From contig CAKSIW010000002.1 of NCBI GenBank assembly GCA_934463175.1, forward strand, positions 1 to 64,000: a stretch of DNA of 64,000 bases, written 5' to 3'. The DNA is from an uncultured Clostridia bacterium (GTDB lineage: Bacteria; Bacillota; Clostridia; Monoglobales; Monoglobaceae). A program made the translations under genes and the position numbers. A model generated the notes under the pieces. That model worked only from the letters and a program-made list of their open reading frames with translations, was not told the origin of the DNA and did no database searches. This document shows positions 35,425-43,604 of this stretch, piece after piece (positions within the stretch are counted from its first letter, which is position 1; the number at the start of each line of letters is the position of its first letter).

Positions 35425-36468
35425 CTATTCCGCGGTTTCTTCGCTGTCCTCGGGCTTCAGGTCGATTTTCCAGCCCGTGAGTCTTGCGGCAAGCCTTGCA
35501 TTCTGTCCCTCCTTGCCGATTGCCAGTGAAAGCTGGTCGGCAGGAACAATGACACTGCACATTTTCTTTTCTTCATCAACCGTAATCGAAACAACCTGTG
35601 CCGGGCTGAGTGCCTGCGTGATATATTCGGCAGGGTCGTCACTGTAGCGGATAATGTCAATCTTTTCTCCGCGCAGCTCGTCAATGACAGCCTGAACTCT
35701 CATTCCCTTCGGACCTATGCATGTTCCGACAGGGTCAACATTCGGCACGGTTGATGCAACCGCAAGCTTGCTTCTTGAACCCGGCTCACGTGTCAGCCCC
35801 TTGATTTCAATGATTCCGCTCTTGATTTCCGGAACCTCCAGCTCAAACAGACGGCGTACAAGCCCCGGGTGCGAACGCGACACAACAAGATGAACGCCCT
35901 TCACGGAATTTGCGACCTCAACCACAAACACCTTATATTTTGCGCCCACTCTGTAGTTATCATTCTTGACCTGCTCGTTCGGCATGAGAACCGATTCGGT
36001 GTCGCCGACCTCCAGCATGATGTTTCTGCGGTCGATTTTTCTGACCGTCGCGGTCATAATGTCGTTTTCGCGGTCCGAGAACTTGTCAAAAGCCTTCTCA
36101 CGCTCCGCCTCGCGTATTCTTTGCAGAACAACCTGACGCGCCGTCTGCGCCGCAATTCTGCCGAATGCATTCGGCGTCACCTCGGTTTCAAGAACGTCCC
36201 CCGCCTCATATCTCGGGTCAACCTTCTTCGCGTCCTCAACCGAAACCTCACATTCCCTGTTTTCAACATCTTCAACAACGTTTTTGCGCGCATAAACCTT
36301 TATGCTTCCCGTCTCCTCGTCAATCAGCACCTTTGCGTCCTGAACCGCACCGAAATTTTTTCTGTAGGCACTGAGAAGCGCACTGCTGAGCGCCTCAATG
36401 ACAATATCCTTGCTGATCCCCTTTTCCTTTTCAATTTCATCAAGCAGCATAAACAATTCCGAACTCAT
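35425..36468 (-). CDS. nusA: Transcription termination/antitermination protein NusA
   Basis: A 347-residue RNA polymerase partner. The N-terminal domain (SSELFMLLDEIEKEKGISKD) is followed by S1 (about 135-200) and two KH domains (VNVDPVGTCIGPKGMRVQAV, then LSLAIGKEGQNARLAARLTG). There are no C-terminal acidic repeats, as usual in Firmicutes. The ATG at 36468 fits the family start; a GTG at 36477 is closer to AGGAG and cannot be excluded. Confidence 0.96.
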   Translation of the reverse strand: MSSELFMLLDEIEKEKGISKDIVIEALSSALLSAYRKNFGAVQDAKVLIDEETGSIKVYARKNVVEDVENRECEVSVEDAKKVDPRYEAGDVLETEVTPNAFGRIAAQTARQVVLQRIREAEREKAFDKFSDRENDIMTATVRKIDRRNIMLEVGDTESVLMPNEQVKNDNYRVGAKYKVFVVEVANSVKGVHLVVSRSHPGLVRRLFELEVPEIKSGIIEIKGLTREPGSRSKLAVASTVPNVDPVGTCIGPKGMRVQAVIDELRGEKIDIIRYSDDPAEYITQALSPAQVVSITVDEEKKMCSVIVPADQLSLAIGKEGQNARLAARLTGWKIDLKPEDSEETAE

Positions 36469-36509
36469 TTTTTTCACTCATCTCCTGTTATATTTTTCAG
36501 ATATATATG

Positions 36510-36971
36510 TTAAAAATCAAAATGCAGTCTGACATATGTTGTGTCAGCGAGAGGTATTTCCCTGTTTCCGTCGTCCGTCTCAACCGTGATGACCTTGCCG
36601 TCAAAGCCGCAAAGAACACCCGAAAGAGTCTTGCTTCCATCAACCGGTTTGAAAAGTCCGATGTCAATGACCGATCCTGAATAACGCTCAAAATGCTCTG
36701 CGCGTCTCAGCCTTCTCTCAACCCCTGGCGAGGAAACTTCAAGAATGTAGTTTTCCTTAATCGGGTCTGCACTGTCCAGCTTTCCGCTCATGCTGCGGCT
36801 CACCGTCTCGCACTCGTCAAGCGATATGCCCTCCTCACGGTCAATGAACAGTCTCAGATACCTCGAGCTGCCCTCCTTCACATACTCAATGTCATATATG
36901 AAGCAGCCGTTCTCCTCCGCAATCGGCTCTGCCAGCTCCAGCACCGCCTTTTCAATCTTTGAATATGCCAT
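36510..36971 (-). CDS. rimP: Ribosome maturation factor RimP
   Basis: A 153-residue protein for late 30S assembly: AEENGCFIYDIEYVKEGSSR, RLFIDREEGISLDECETVSR and VSSPGVERRL are typical. First gene of the nusA-infB operon. GGGAGG precedes the ATG, and an unusual hairpin lies in its leader. Confidence 0.95.
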   Translation of the reverse strand: MAYSKIEKAVLELAEPIAEENGCFIYDIEYVKEGSSRYLRLFIDREEGISLDECETVSRSMSGKLDSADPIKENYILEVSSPGVERRLRRAEHFERYSGSVIDIGLFKPVDGSKTLSGVLCGFDGKVITVETDDGNREIPLADTTYVRLHFDF

Positions 36972-36988
36972 ATGTCCTCCCGTTTAAT

Positions 36989-37020
36989 GCAAAAGAGTGA
37001 GGCTGCCCTCACTCTTTTGC
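36989..37020 (-). promoter_or_regulatory. Terminator-like hairpin in the rimP leader
   Basis: On the minus strand 14-base arms GCAAAAGAGTGAGG and CCTCACTCTTTTGC enclose a GCAG loop, ending 18 bases before rimP. It carries a short T tract in its 3' arm. It lies downstream of the rimP promoter, so it is transcribed. It could be an attenuator of the operon that encodes NusA, or an RNA-stability element. Confidence 0.6.
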
Positions 37021-37040
37021 AACATTATTCAAGCATATAT

Positions 37041-37069
37041 ATTATAACAGCTTTTCCGCATTCTGTCAA
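37041..37069 (-). promoter_or_regulatory. Promoter of the rimP-nusA-infB operon
   Basis: Minus-strand TTGACA (37064-37069), 17 bases, TATAAT (37041-37046): full consensus, about 70 bases before rimP. Confidence 0.9.
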
Positions 37070-37129
37070 GCACTTTTGCAAACCTTTAAGAATATTTTAC
37101 CTTTTTCAAAATATTGTAGTGTCCCCCTA

Positions 37130-37158
37130 TTGACAAGCACAATATGTGGTGGTATAAT
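37130..37158 (+). promoter_or_regulatory. nrdDG promoter with possible NrdR-like site
   Basis: TTGACA (37130-37135), 17 bases, TATAAT (37153-37158). The spacer contains CACAATATGTG, an inverted repeat resembling half of an NrdR box region. The promoter is strong; NrdR control is only suggested. Confidence 0.85.
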
Positions 37159-37223
37159 GAATATATCTGCAATTGTATAAACTGCATTAATACATTTTTC
37201 ATTACGGAAAGGAATGCCGAAAA

Positions 37224-39344
37224 ATGATTTATATTATCAAAAAAGACGGAACAAAAGAGGAATATAATGTTGAAAAGGTTGTTGCCGCGGTGAAGAAATC
37301 CGCGTTCCGCGCCCTGATCACCTTCACGGACGAGGAGCTTGGCATGATTAAGACCTTTGTTGACAGCCGTGTCCTCAACATGGGCAAGGACGAAATCCCG
37401 ATTTCGGAAATGCACAACATTGTCGAGGGCGCACTCGACCGCGTGAATCCGACAGTTGCCAAGAGCTACCGCGACTATCGGAACTATAAGCAGGACTTTG
37501 TTCACATGCTTGACGAGGTATATCAGAAAAGCCAGGCGATTATGTATATCGGCGACAAGGAAAACTCCAACTCGGATTCGGCTCTTGTCTCAACAAAACG
37601 CTCCCTGATTTTCAATCAGCTCAACAAGGAGCTTTATCAGAAGTTTTTCATGACGGTTGAGGAGCTTCAGGCGTGCCGTGAAGGCTATATCTACGTCCAC
37701 GACATGTCAGCGCGCCGCGACACGATGAACTGCTGCCTGTTTGATGTTAAAACCGTGCTTGAAGGCGGCTTTGAAATGGGCAACCTTTGGTATAACGAGC
37801 CGAAAACGCTTGATGTTGCGTTTGATGTCATCGGCGACATTGTTCTGTCGGCGGCAAGCCAGCAGTACGGCGGCTTCACCGTTCCCGAGGTTGACAAAAT
37901 TCTTGCGCCGTATGCCGAAAGAACATACAAAAAGCTCCTTGAAAAATACAGAGCACTCGGGCTTTCGGAGGAGGTCTGCGAACACGAAGCGGTGGCGGAC
38001 ATTGAAAACACCTTTGCGCAGGGCTTTCAGGGTTGGGAATATAAATTCAACACAGTTGCGTCAAGCCGCGGAGACTATCCGTTCATCACAATGACAATGG
38101 GTCTCGGAACGGGACGCTTTGAGAAAATGGCTTCCAAATTAATGCTGAGTGTCCGCCGCGGCGGTCAGGGCAAAAAGACCTGTAAAAAGCCCGTCCTGTT
38201 CCCGAAAATCGTCTTTCTCTATGACGAGGCTCTTCACGGACCCGGCATGGAGCTTGAAGATGTCTTTGAAGCAGGAATCGAATGCTCACGCAAGACAATG
38301 TACCCCGACTGGCTCTCTCTGACGGGCGAAGGCTATGTTGCATCAATATACAAAAAATATAAAAAGGTTGTGTCCCCTATGGGCTGCCGCGCATTTCTTT
38401 CTCCGTGGTATGAACGCGGCGGAATCAAGCCGGCGGACGAAAATGACGTTCCTGTTTTTGTCGGACGCTTCAACATCGGCGCAGTCAGCCTTCATCTGCC
38501 GATGATATATGCCAAGGCACAGAAGGAAAGCCGTGACTTCTATGAGGTTCTGGACTATTACCTCGAGCTGATACGCAACCTGCACCTGCGCACATATGAC
38601 TACCTCGGCGAAATGCGCGCGTCCACAAATCCGCTTGCATACTGCGAAGGCGGATTTCTCGGCGGACATCTCGGCATTCACGACAAAATCAAGCCTCTTT
38701 TGGATTCCGCAACCGCGTCGTTCGGGATAACCGCGCTCAATGAGCTTCAGCAGCTGTATAACAAAAAATCCATTGCTGAGGACGGTCGTTTTGCAATTGA
38801 GGTCATGGAGCATATCAACAAAAAGGTTGCCGAGTTTAAGGAGCAGGACGGTCGGCTCTATGCTCTCTACGGCACTCCTGCCGAAAGCCTGTGCGGTCTT
38901 CAGGTTAAGCAGTTCCGCGCAAAATACGGAATTGTGCAGAATGTTTCGGATCGCGAATATGTCAGCAACAGCTTCCACTGCCATGTCACCGAGGAGCTGA
39001 CGCCGATTCAGAAGCAGGACTTGGAGAAGCGTTTCTGGGATTTGATGAACGGCGGAAAGATTCAGTATGTGAAATATCCGATTGACTATAACATTGAAGC
39101 CGTCAAAACGCTTGTGAGACGCGCAATGGATATGGGATTTTATGAGGGCGTCAACCTTTCGCTTTCATACTGCGACGACTGCGGACATCAGGAGCTTGAC
39201 ATGGACGTTTGCCCCAAGTGCGGAAGCCGCAACCTCACCAAAATTGACAGAATGAACGGTTACCTTTCCTATTCAAGAGTGAAGGGCGACACAAGGCTCA
39301 ACGATGCCAAAATGGCGGAAATCAGGGATAGGAGAAGTATGTAA
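37224..39344 (+). CDS. nrdD: Anaerobic ribonucleoside-triphosphate reductase
   Basis: A 706-residue class III reductase making dNTPs without oxygen. Residues 1-90 are an ATP-cone (YIIKKDGTKEEYNVEKVVAA) for allosteric control. The C-terminal zinc site is CDDCGHQELDMDVCPKCGS, followed by the glycyl-radical motif RMNGYLS about 25 residues from the end. It needs the NrdG activase, whose gene overlaps the stop by one base. AAAGGAATG precedes the start. Confidence 0.97.
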   Translation: MIYIIKKDGTKEEYNVEKVVAAVKKSAFRALITFTDEELGMIKTFVDSRVLNMGKDEIPISEMHNIVEGALDRVNPTVAKSYRDYRNYKQDFVHMLDEVYQKSQAIMYIGDKENSNSDSALVSTKRSLIFNQLNKELYQKFFMTVEELQACREGYIYVHDMSARRDTMNCCLFDVKTVLEGGFEMGNLWYNEPKTLDVAFDVIGDIVLSAASQQYGGFTVPEVDKILAPYAERTYKKLLEKYRALGLSEEVCEHEAVADIENTFAQGFQGWEYKFNTVASSRGDYPFITMTMGLGTGRFEKMASKLMLSVRRGGQGKKTCKKPVLFPKIVFLYDEALHGPGMELEDVFEAGIECSRKTMYPDWLSLTGEGYVASIYKKYKKVVSPMGCRAFLSPWYERGGIKPADENDVPVFVGRFNIGAVSLHLPMIYAKAQKESRDFYEVLDYYLELIRNLHLRTYDYLGEMRASTNPLAYCEGGFLGGHLGIHDKIKPLLDSATASFGITALNELQQLYNKKSIAEDGRFAIEVMEHINKKVAEFKEQDGRLYALYGTPAESLCGLQVKQFRAKYGIVQNVSDREYVSNSFHCHVTEELTPIQKQDLEKRFWDLMNGGKIQYVKYPIDYNIEAVKTLVRRAMDMGFYEGVNLSLSYCDDCGHQELDMDVCPKCGSRNLTKIDRMNGYLSYSRVKGDTRLNDAKMAEIRDRRSM

Positions 39345-39844
39345 TGCATTTTCATAATATAACAAAGGACGATATGCTGAACGGGGAGGGGCTGCGCGTT
39401 GTGCTGTGGGTTGCAGGCTGCGGACACCGCTGTCCCGGCTGTCACAATCCCATAACGTGGGACGAGACAGGCGGCATTGAATTTGACACGGACGCGGAGC
39501 ATGAGCTGTTTGAAGCTCTGAACCGTCCGTACATCTCGGGTATAACCTTTTCGGGAGGAGATCCGCTTTTTCCGTCAAACCGCGCCGAGATCGGACGGCT
39601 GATTGAAAAATGCCGCACACTCTTTCCTTTGAAAACCATATGGCTTTATACAGGGTATCTGTGGGAGGAAATCTGCGATTTGGATTTTATCAAAACTGTT
39701 GACGTTATTGTTGACGGAAGATTTGACGAATCGCGGAAGGACGCAAAGCTTTTTTGGAAGGGGAGCACGAATCAGCGTGTGATTGATGTGAAAAAAACGC
39801 TTGAAAACGGCAGTGTTGTTCTTCATGGAAAGGAGCGCGAATGA
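39344..39844 (+). CDS. nrdG: Anaerobic ribonucleotide reductase-activating protein
   Basis: A 166-residue radical SAM enzyme that forms the glycyl radical on NrdD. The 4Fe-4S motif is CGHRCPGC (CxxxCxxC) near residue 26; FSGGDPLF near 66 contacts SAM. Its start (TAATG) overlaps nrdD, and a terminator spans its stop codon. Confidence 0.96.
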   Translation: MHFHNITKDDMLNGEGLRVVLWVAGCGHRCPGCHNPITWDETGGIEFDTDAEHELFEALNRPYISGITFSGGDPLFPSNRAEIGRLIEKCRTLFPLKTIWLYTGYLWEEICDLDFIKTVDVIVDGRFDESRKDAKLFWKGSTNQRVIDVKKTLENGSVVLHGKERE

Positions 39845-39860
39845 AATCGCGTTCCTTTTT
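39829..39860 (+). terminator. Terminator of nrdDG
   Basis: GGAGCGCGA (39832-39840) pairs with TCGCGTTCC (39847-39855), followed by five T. The nrdG stop is in the loop. Confidence 0.88.
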
Positions 39861-39955
39861 GTTGGAACGCTGTGTCCGGGTCTCTTTTATGGGGAACAAA
39901 GTTCCCCACCACTCCCTTTTTACGGTGGCGTTACCTTAGCTCTGAATTTATGACA

Positions 39956-40093
39956 TTACCGATTATTCTGTTGTGTCGATTTTTCTGCCGTTTCTGTGCT
40001 GCTGCCGTCCATACTGATACCTTTTTGGGCAAGTTCATCTTTCATTTTAGCCTCAAATAACTTTAGCTCTTTGCTGCCAGGGTATCGGAATTT
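39956..40093 (-). pseudogene. C-terminal fragment of an unidentified gene
   Basis: A 45-codon open frame bounded upstream by a stop (TGA at 40096-40094) and ending in TAA. It has coding character (FRYPGSKELKLFEAKMKDEL near its start) but no start codon or ribosome site, so it looks like the tail of a lost gene. The rest of 39861-40153 holds a GGGGAAC/GTTCCCC hairpin (39891-39907) and no clear gene. Confidence 0.4.
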
Positions 40094-40153
40094 TCAAGAG
40101 AATATCTCCGAATATCAGCAATGCACCGTGAATCCCTTTCACTCTATCCCCCC

Positions 40154-40438
40154 TCACTTCACAGACTCTTTAATGAGCCTTCTTAATGCTTTTTCCGAGT
40201 AGCTGTATTTCACAGCCAGTTGTTTTAGGTTTGTGCCGTCGTATTCCTCTAAAATCCGTTGCTTTACCATATCGGGGTTAAGGAAACGCATAGGAAAATT
40301 AACCTGTGTACCTTTGTAGAGCCGGTACATTCTCATAGCGACATCAATTCCAAATTCGTCATTGATGTCTTTATAGACTGAATTTAGCAATTCCTTGTTA
40401 TTTTCCAACAGCACCACCTCGCAATTTAATTTTACCAT
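40154..40438 (-). CDS. Mor-like DNA-binding protein
   Basis: A 94-residue protein with the Mor transcription activator plan: VYKDINDEFGIDVAMRMYRL, GTQVNFP, and a C-terminal helix-turn-helix YDGTNLKQLAVKYSYSEKAL. Phage Mu Mor-like small regulators are common in Firmicutes mobile elements. The ATG at 40438 has a weak ribosome site; a TTG at 40408 preceded by GAGGTGG is an alternative. It lies beside a gene fragment and the tRNA-Ser pair. Confidence 0.75.
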   Translation of the reverse strand: MVKLNCEVVLLENNKELLNSVYKDINDEFGIDVAMRMYRLYKGTQVNFPMRFLNPDMVKQRILEEYDGTNLKQLAVKYSYSEKALRRLIKESVK

Positions 40439-40512
40439 AGCCTTTTGCCCCGTTCAAAAGACATTTTCCACGGGTTTGTCCGTTTTGGGTGTTTCTGTGC
40501 CTGTGTGAAGTT

Positions 40513-40854
40513 TCAGAAATGAGGCGGTGTGATTGAGAGTGCCATCACAAGAACGACCGAAAAATCGCTTGATAACTGGATTTGTGCGCTTGCATAGGGT
40601 TCTTCCGATGCCTTGATTATGTCAAGAAATTCGGGTGTGATTTTGTCAATCTCCTGATGAAAAATTTTTTTGAGATTTTTTAATTCCTCCGATTTTTCAA
40701 TCAGAAGAACATAGCCGCCTAAGTCCGTGTCGGGATTTCTCATCTCGCCATAGTAGAAATTCAAGAGAGCAACCGTCTTTTCTATTTCAAATAAAACAGG
40801 GGGAGGAAGTCCGCAGAGCCTTTCACAATCTTGCTTGGTACTGATTTTTTTCAT
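40513..40854 (-). CDS. Hypothetical protein of mobile-element type
   Basis: A 113-residue protein. The pattern PPPVLFEIEKTVALLNFYYG then DTDLGGYVLLIE, TPEFLDIIKASEEPYASAQI and DFSVVLVMALSI recalls a group of proteins found in integrative elements and plasmids of gut Firmicutes, with no known function. AAAGGAG precedes the ATG. With the adjacent Mor-like gene it suggests a decayed element next to tRNA-Ser. Confidence 0.6.
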   Translation of the reverse strand: MKKISTKQDCERLCGLPPPVLFEIEKTVALLNFYYGEMRNPDTDLGGYVLLIEKSEELKNLKKIFHQEIDKITPEFLDIIKASEEPYASAQIQLSSDFSVVLVMALSITPPHF

Positions 40855-40968
40855 AATTAAAAACTCCTTTCTTTCAGTATCATAAAGATAATATCTGTCA
40901 GAAAAGAGCTTTGTTTCGGATTTATTAAGATGTCAAACCTGTTGTAAGCTAATGTTTTGCATTAGGAC

Positions 40969-41001
40969 AAAAAAATAGCCCAGAGCCTTGATAACTCTGG
41001 G
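40969..41001 (-). terminator. Terminator of the tRNA-Ser pair
   Basis: Minus-strand CCCAGAG pairs with CTCTGGG, followed by CTATTTTTTT. A second small hairpin (CCCC/GGGG) precedes it. Confidence 0.8.
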
Positions 41002-41029
41002 ATTTTCACCCCGAAAGTGGGGATTTTAT

Positions 41030-41120
41030 TGGCGGAGAAGGAGGGATTTGAACCCTCGCGCCGCGTTAACGACCTACACCCTTAGCAGGGGCGCCTCTTC
41101 GGCCTCTTGAGTACTTCTCC
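41030..41120 (-). tRNA. tRNA-Ser (anticodon GCT)
   Basis: A 91-base class II tRNA: acceptor GGAGAAG/CTTCTCC, anticodon stem-loop with CTGCTAA giving GCT, a long variable arm and encoded CCA. It reads AGC and AGT. Confidence 0.96.
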
Positions 41121-41147
41121 GAATTTAAAAACATATTAAAAATAAAA

Positions 41148-41234
41148 TGGCGGAGAGGCAGAGATTCGAACTCTGGGTGCTTTCGCATCACTAGTTTTCA
41201 AGACTAGCTCCTTAAACCACTCGGACACCTCTCC
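41148..41234 (-). tRNA. tRNA-Ser (anticodon TGA)
   Basis: An 87-base class II tRNA: acceptor GGAGAGG/CCTCTCC, anticodon arm CTAGT/ACTAG with loop CTTGAAA giving TGA, a long variable arm, TTCGAAT in the T loop and encoded CCA. It lies 27 bases upstream of tRNA-Ser(GCT), probably in one transcript. Confidence 0.96.
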
Positions 41235-41320
41235 GTAACAGCCGCTTCCATTTGCGACTTTAATATTATATCACAGCTTTTCCGATATGTCAATACCTTA
41301 TTTTCACTTTTTATAATTTC

Positions 41321-41848
41321 TCATCTTCGGCTTCTGCTGAGCACTCTCACAACAAGATATGCCAATGCACCGCCGATGACAGCCGTGACAAACTGCGCCG
41401 CACCGAATAATGCCGAAATCACTGCCGCTTGCTTTTCGGGTATGTTCGGCATGAGCGGAAGTGCAATTCTGACTATTCCAAAATACAGCACCGCAAACTT
41501 TGCCGCCGCACCGATAAGCACCGACACTGCCCATTTCAGCAAATCATTCATGTTCAGCACAGAGACAAGCCCTCCGCAGACAACAACAATCACAAGATTT
41601 CCGAGAGCAATGAGCGGCACAAGCTGCGGAAGCTTCGGTCCGATTCCGAGCAGAAATGCCATCAGCGGCGAAATCACCGCAACGCATATTCCGCCTGCAA
41701 TCCCTGTCAATGATGCCGCCGCAATGAGTATCATATTGACGAGTGAGCCTGTGACAAGCTGTGACATTGACTTCGTAATAAATTGTACAACAACCAAAAC
41801 AGCTATTAAAACAGCTGTCGTTGTGATAAATTTGGTTTTCCTATTCAA
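41321..41848 (-). CDS. ECF transporter S component-like membrane protein
   Basis: A 175-residue protein with five to six hydrophobic segments and a basic C-terminus. The segment LVTGSLVNMILIAAASLTGI and the later GICVAVISPLMAFLLGIGPK have the form of S components that pair with a shared ECF energizing module, which is not in the window. The cargo is unknown, probably a vitamin or cofactor. The start is TTG 41848, with GGGAG nine bases upstream. The 94-base leader can fold into a long nested hairpin. Confidence 0.65.
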   Translation of the reverse strand: MNRKTKFITTTAVLIAVLVVVQFITKSMSQLVTGSLVNMILIAAASLTGIAGGICVAVISPLMAFLLGIGPKLPQLVPLIALGNLVIVVVCGGLVSVLNMNDLLKWAVSVLIGAAAKFAVLYFGIVRIALPLMPNIPEKQAAVISALFGAAQFVTAVIGGALAYLVVRVLSRSRR

Positions 41849-41852
41849 TTTT

Positions 41853-41945
41853 CACATCTCCCTGAAGCCCTGCTGACTGCCCGTGCAGCACTCCGCTGCC
41901 GCCCGGCTGCGGCAAGATCTGCACAGACCGCGTTCAGTCAGGCTA
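41853..41945 (-). promoter_or_regulatory. Candidate structured leader RNA of the ECF S component gene
   Basis: On the minus strand three nested pairings are visible: AGCC plus TGACTG with CAGTCA and GGCT (a bulge between), GTGCAG with CTGCAC, and TGCCGC with GCGGCA around the loop AGCCGG. The rod starts at the mgsA stop codon and ends at the GGGAG ribosome site. No T tract follows, so it is not a simple terminator. No known riboswitch class is recognised. Confidence 0.4.
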
Positions 41946-42353
41946 TTTTTTATCCTTCGGATTGACAATATCACGCCATTCCAAATCGCCTCTGTCAAGA
42001 CCGCGAATGAGCACCTCAGCCGTTGCACTGTTGGTTGCAAGCGGAATGTTGTGCACATCACAAAGTCTGAAAAGCGCGGAAACATCAGGTTCATGCGGCT
42101 GAGCCGTGAGCGGGTCACGAAAGAACAAAACAAGATCAATCTCATTATATGCAATGCGCGCACCAATCTGCTGGTCACCGCCCTGCGGGCCCGACAAAAA
42201 AAGGTTCACGTCCATTCCTGTTGCCTCAATTACCAGATTACCTGTTGTCCCCGTTGCACAAAGATTATGCTTGCTCAGGATTCCCTTGTAAGCAATGCAG
42301 AAATCAACCATCAGTTCTTTTTTCTTGTCATGTGCAATTAACGCTATGTTCAC
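41943..42353 (-). CDS. mgsA: Methylglyoxal synthase
   Basis: A 136-residue enzyme that converts dihydroxyacetone phosphate to methylglyoxal and phosphate. Hallmarks are [18 protein letters not shown] (phosphate loop), [16 protein letters not shown] with the catalytic-site Asp, and [16 protein letters not shown]. The start is GTG 42353 after GGGGG. It follows the minCDE genes, an arrangement seen in other Clostridia. Confidence 0.96.
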   Translation of the reverse strand: MNIALIAHDKKKELMVDFCIAYKGILSKHNLCATGTTGNLVIEATGMDVNLFLSGPQGGDQQIGARIAYNEIDLVLFFRDPLTAQPHEPDVSALFRLCDVHNIPLATNSATAEVLIRGLDRGDLEWRDIVNPKDKK

Positions 42354-42438
42354 ACCCTAACCCCCTAATTGGTAATGTCAAATTCTGTTATTCATTTGTG
42401 TTAAGACCGCATATATCGTCAAAATACATCTTTAATTT

Positions 42439-42714
42439 TTATCTCTTTTTCATGCTCTTAATCGGAATATTCGCCGTGAGCGCGGGAACCTGCGTCTTTC
42501 CGTCGTCACTCTGCGCGGTTGTTATGTGAATGTCCAGTCCGCTGTCCGCAACGTCCATATATTTTGCAAGAACCTGCATTATTTCATCTTTTATCTGCTC
42601 CAGAAAATCGGGGGAAACATTTGCTCTGTCATGCACAAGCACAAGTTTCAGCCTGTCTGCCGCTTCGCTTCCCGAGCCTTTTTTTCTGCCAAAAATCTTA
42701 GACAAATCCAGCAT
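42439..42714 (-). CDS. minE: Cell division topological specificity factor MinE
   Basis: A 91-residue protein that drives MinD oscillation. It has the start LDLSKIFGRKKGSG and the anti-MinCD part DRLKLVLVHDRANVSPDFLE. Third gene of minC-minD-minE. Confidence 0.95.
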   Translation of the reverse strand: MLDLSKIFGRKKGSGSEAADRLKLVLVHDRANVSPDFLEQIKDEIMQVLAKYMDVADSGLDIHITTAQSDDGKTQVPALTANIPIKSMKKR

Positions 42715-42739
42715 TGATTTCTCTCTCCTTAATATAAAA

Positions 42740-43531
42740 TTAGTTCTTTCCGAACAGCTTTTTCAGCTTTCCGAGAAACGTGTTTTCATCAAGATCCATA
42801 AGCGGAACATTGTTTCCGACAAGCCTCTGCGTGATGTTTCTGTAACCCTGACCGGCAGATGATTTCATGTTGACAACAGCAGGCTCTCCCTTGTTTGTCG
42901 ATACTATTATATCCTGGTCATCGGGAATGATTCCGATTAAATCAATATTGAGAATGTCAATTATATCATCAATATTCATCATATCTCCGCGTCTCACCAT
43001 GTCGGGACGGATTCTGTTTATAATCAGATAGTGCTCCTCAATTTCATTTGCCTCCAGAAGCCCGATGATCCTGTCGGCATCACGAACAGCCGAAACCTCG
43101 GGGGTTGTGACAATGAGTGCCTTGTCCGCGCCGGCAATCGCATTTTTAAAGCCCTGTTCGATTCCTGCCGGGCAGTCAATGATTATGAAATCATATTCCT
43201 CGCGCAGCTTATCGCAAAGCTCCTTCATCTGTTCAACCGAAACCGCGTCCTTATCCTTTGTCTGTGCCGCCGGTATGAGGAAAAGCCCGTCAAAACGCTT
43301 ATCCTTGATTGCAGCCTGTCTCGGCGAGCAAACGCCCGTCACAACATCAACAAGATCATAAACAATTCTATTTTCAAGACCAAGCACAACATCAAGGTTT
43401 CTCAGACCGATGTCTGTGTCGATCAGCACAACCTTTTTCCCAAGCTTGGCAAGACCCACACCAAGATTCGCAGTGGTCGTTGTCTTGCCCACTCCGCCTT
43501 TACCGGAAGTTATAACTATTACCTGTGACAT
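42740..43531 (-). CDS. minD: Septum site-determining ATPase MinD
   Basis: A 263-residue deviant Walker ATPase. SGKGGVGKTTTTANLG forms the P-loop, DTDIGLRNLDVVLGLENR the switch region, and FIIIDCPAGIEQGF Walker B. The C-terminal amphipathic helix (ENTFLGKLKKLFGKN) binds the membrane. It recruits MinC to block division at poles. Confidence 0.97.
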   Translation of the reverse strand: MSQVIVITSGKGGVGKTTTTANLGVGLAKLGKKVVLIDTDIGLRNLDVVLGLENRIVYDLVDVVTGVCSPRQAAIKDKRFDGLFLIPAAQTKDKDAVSVEQMKELCDKLREEYDFIIIDCPAGIEQGFKNAIAGADKALIVTTPEVSAVRDADRIIGLLEANEIEEHYLIINRIRPDMVRRGDMMNIDDIIDILNIDLIGIIPDDQDIIVSTNKGEPAVVNMKSSAGQGYRNITQRLVGNNVPLMDLDENTFLGKLKKLFGKN

Positions 43532-43604
43532 TTAAAGCCCTCCATACGCATTATAAATATCTTTTTATTTCATATTAACACAAAATGCGTCAAATGTCAA
43601 AATA

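Noticed and set aside
41853..41945. Terminator for mgsA
   Set aside because: The hairpin lacks a T tract and abuts a ribosome site, so a translational or leader role fits better.
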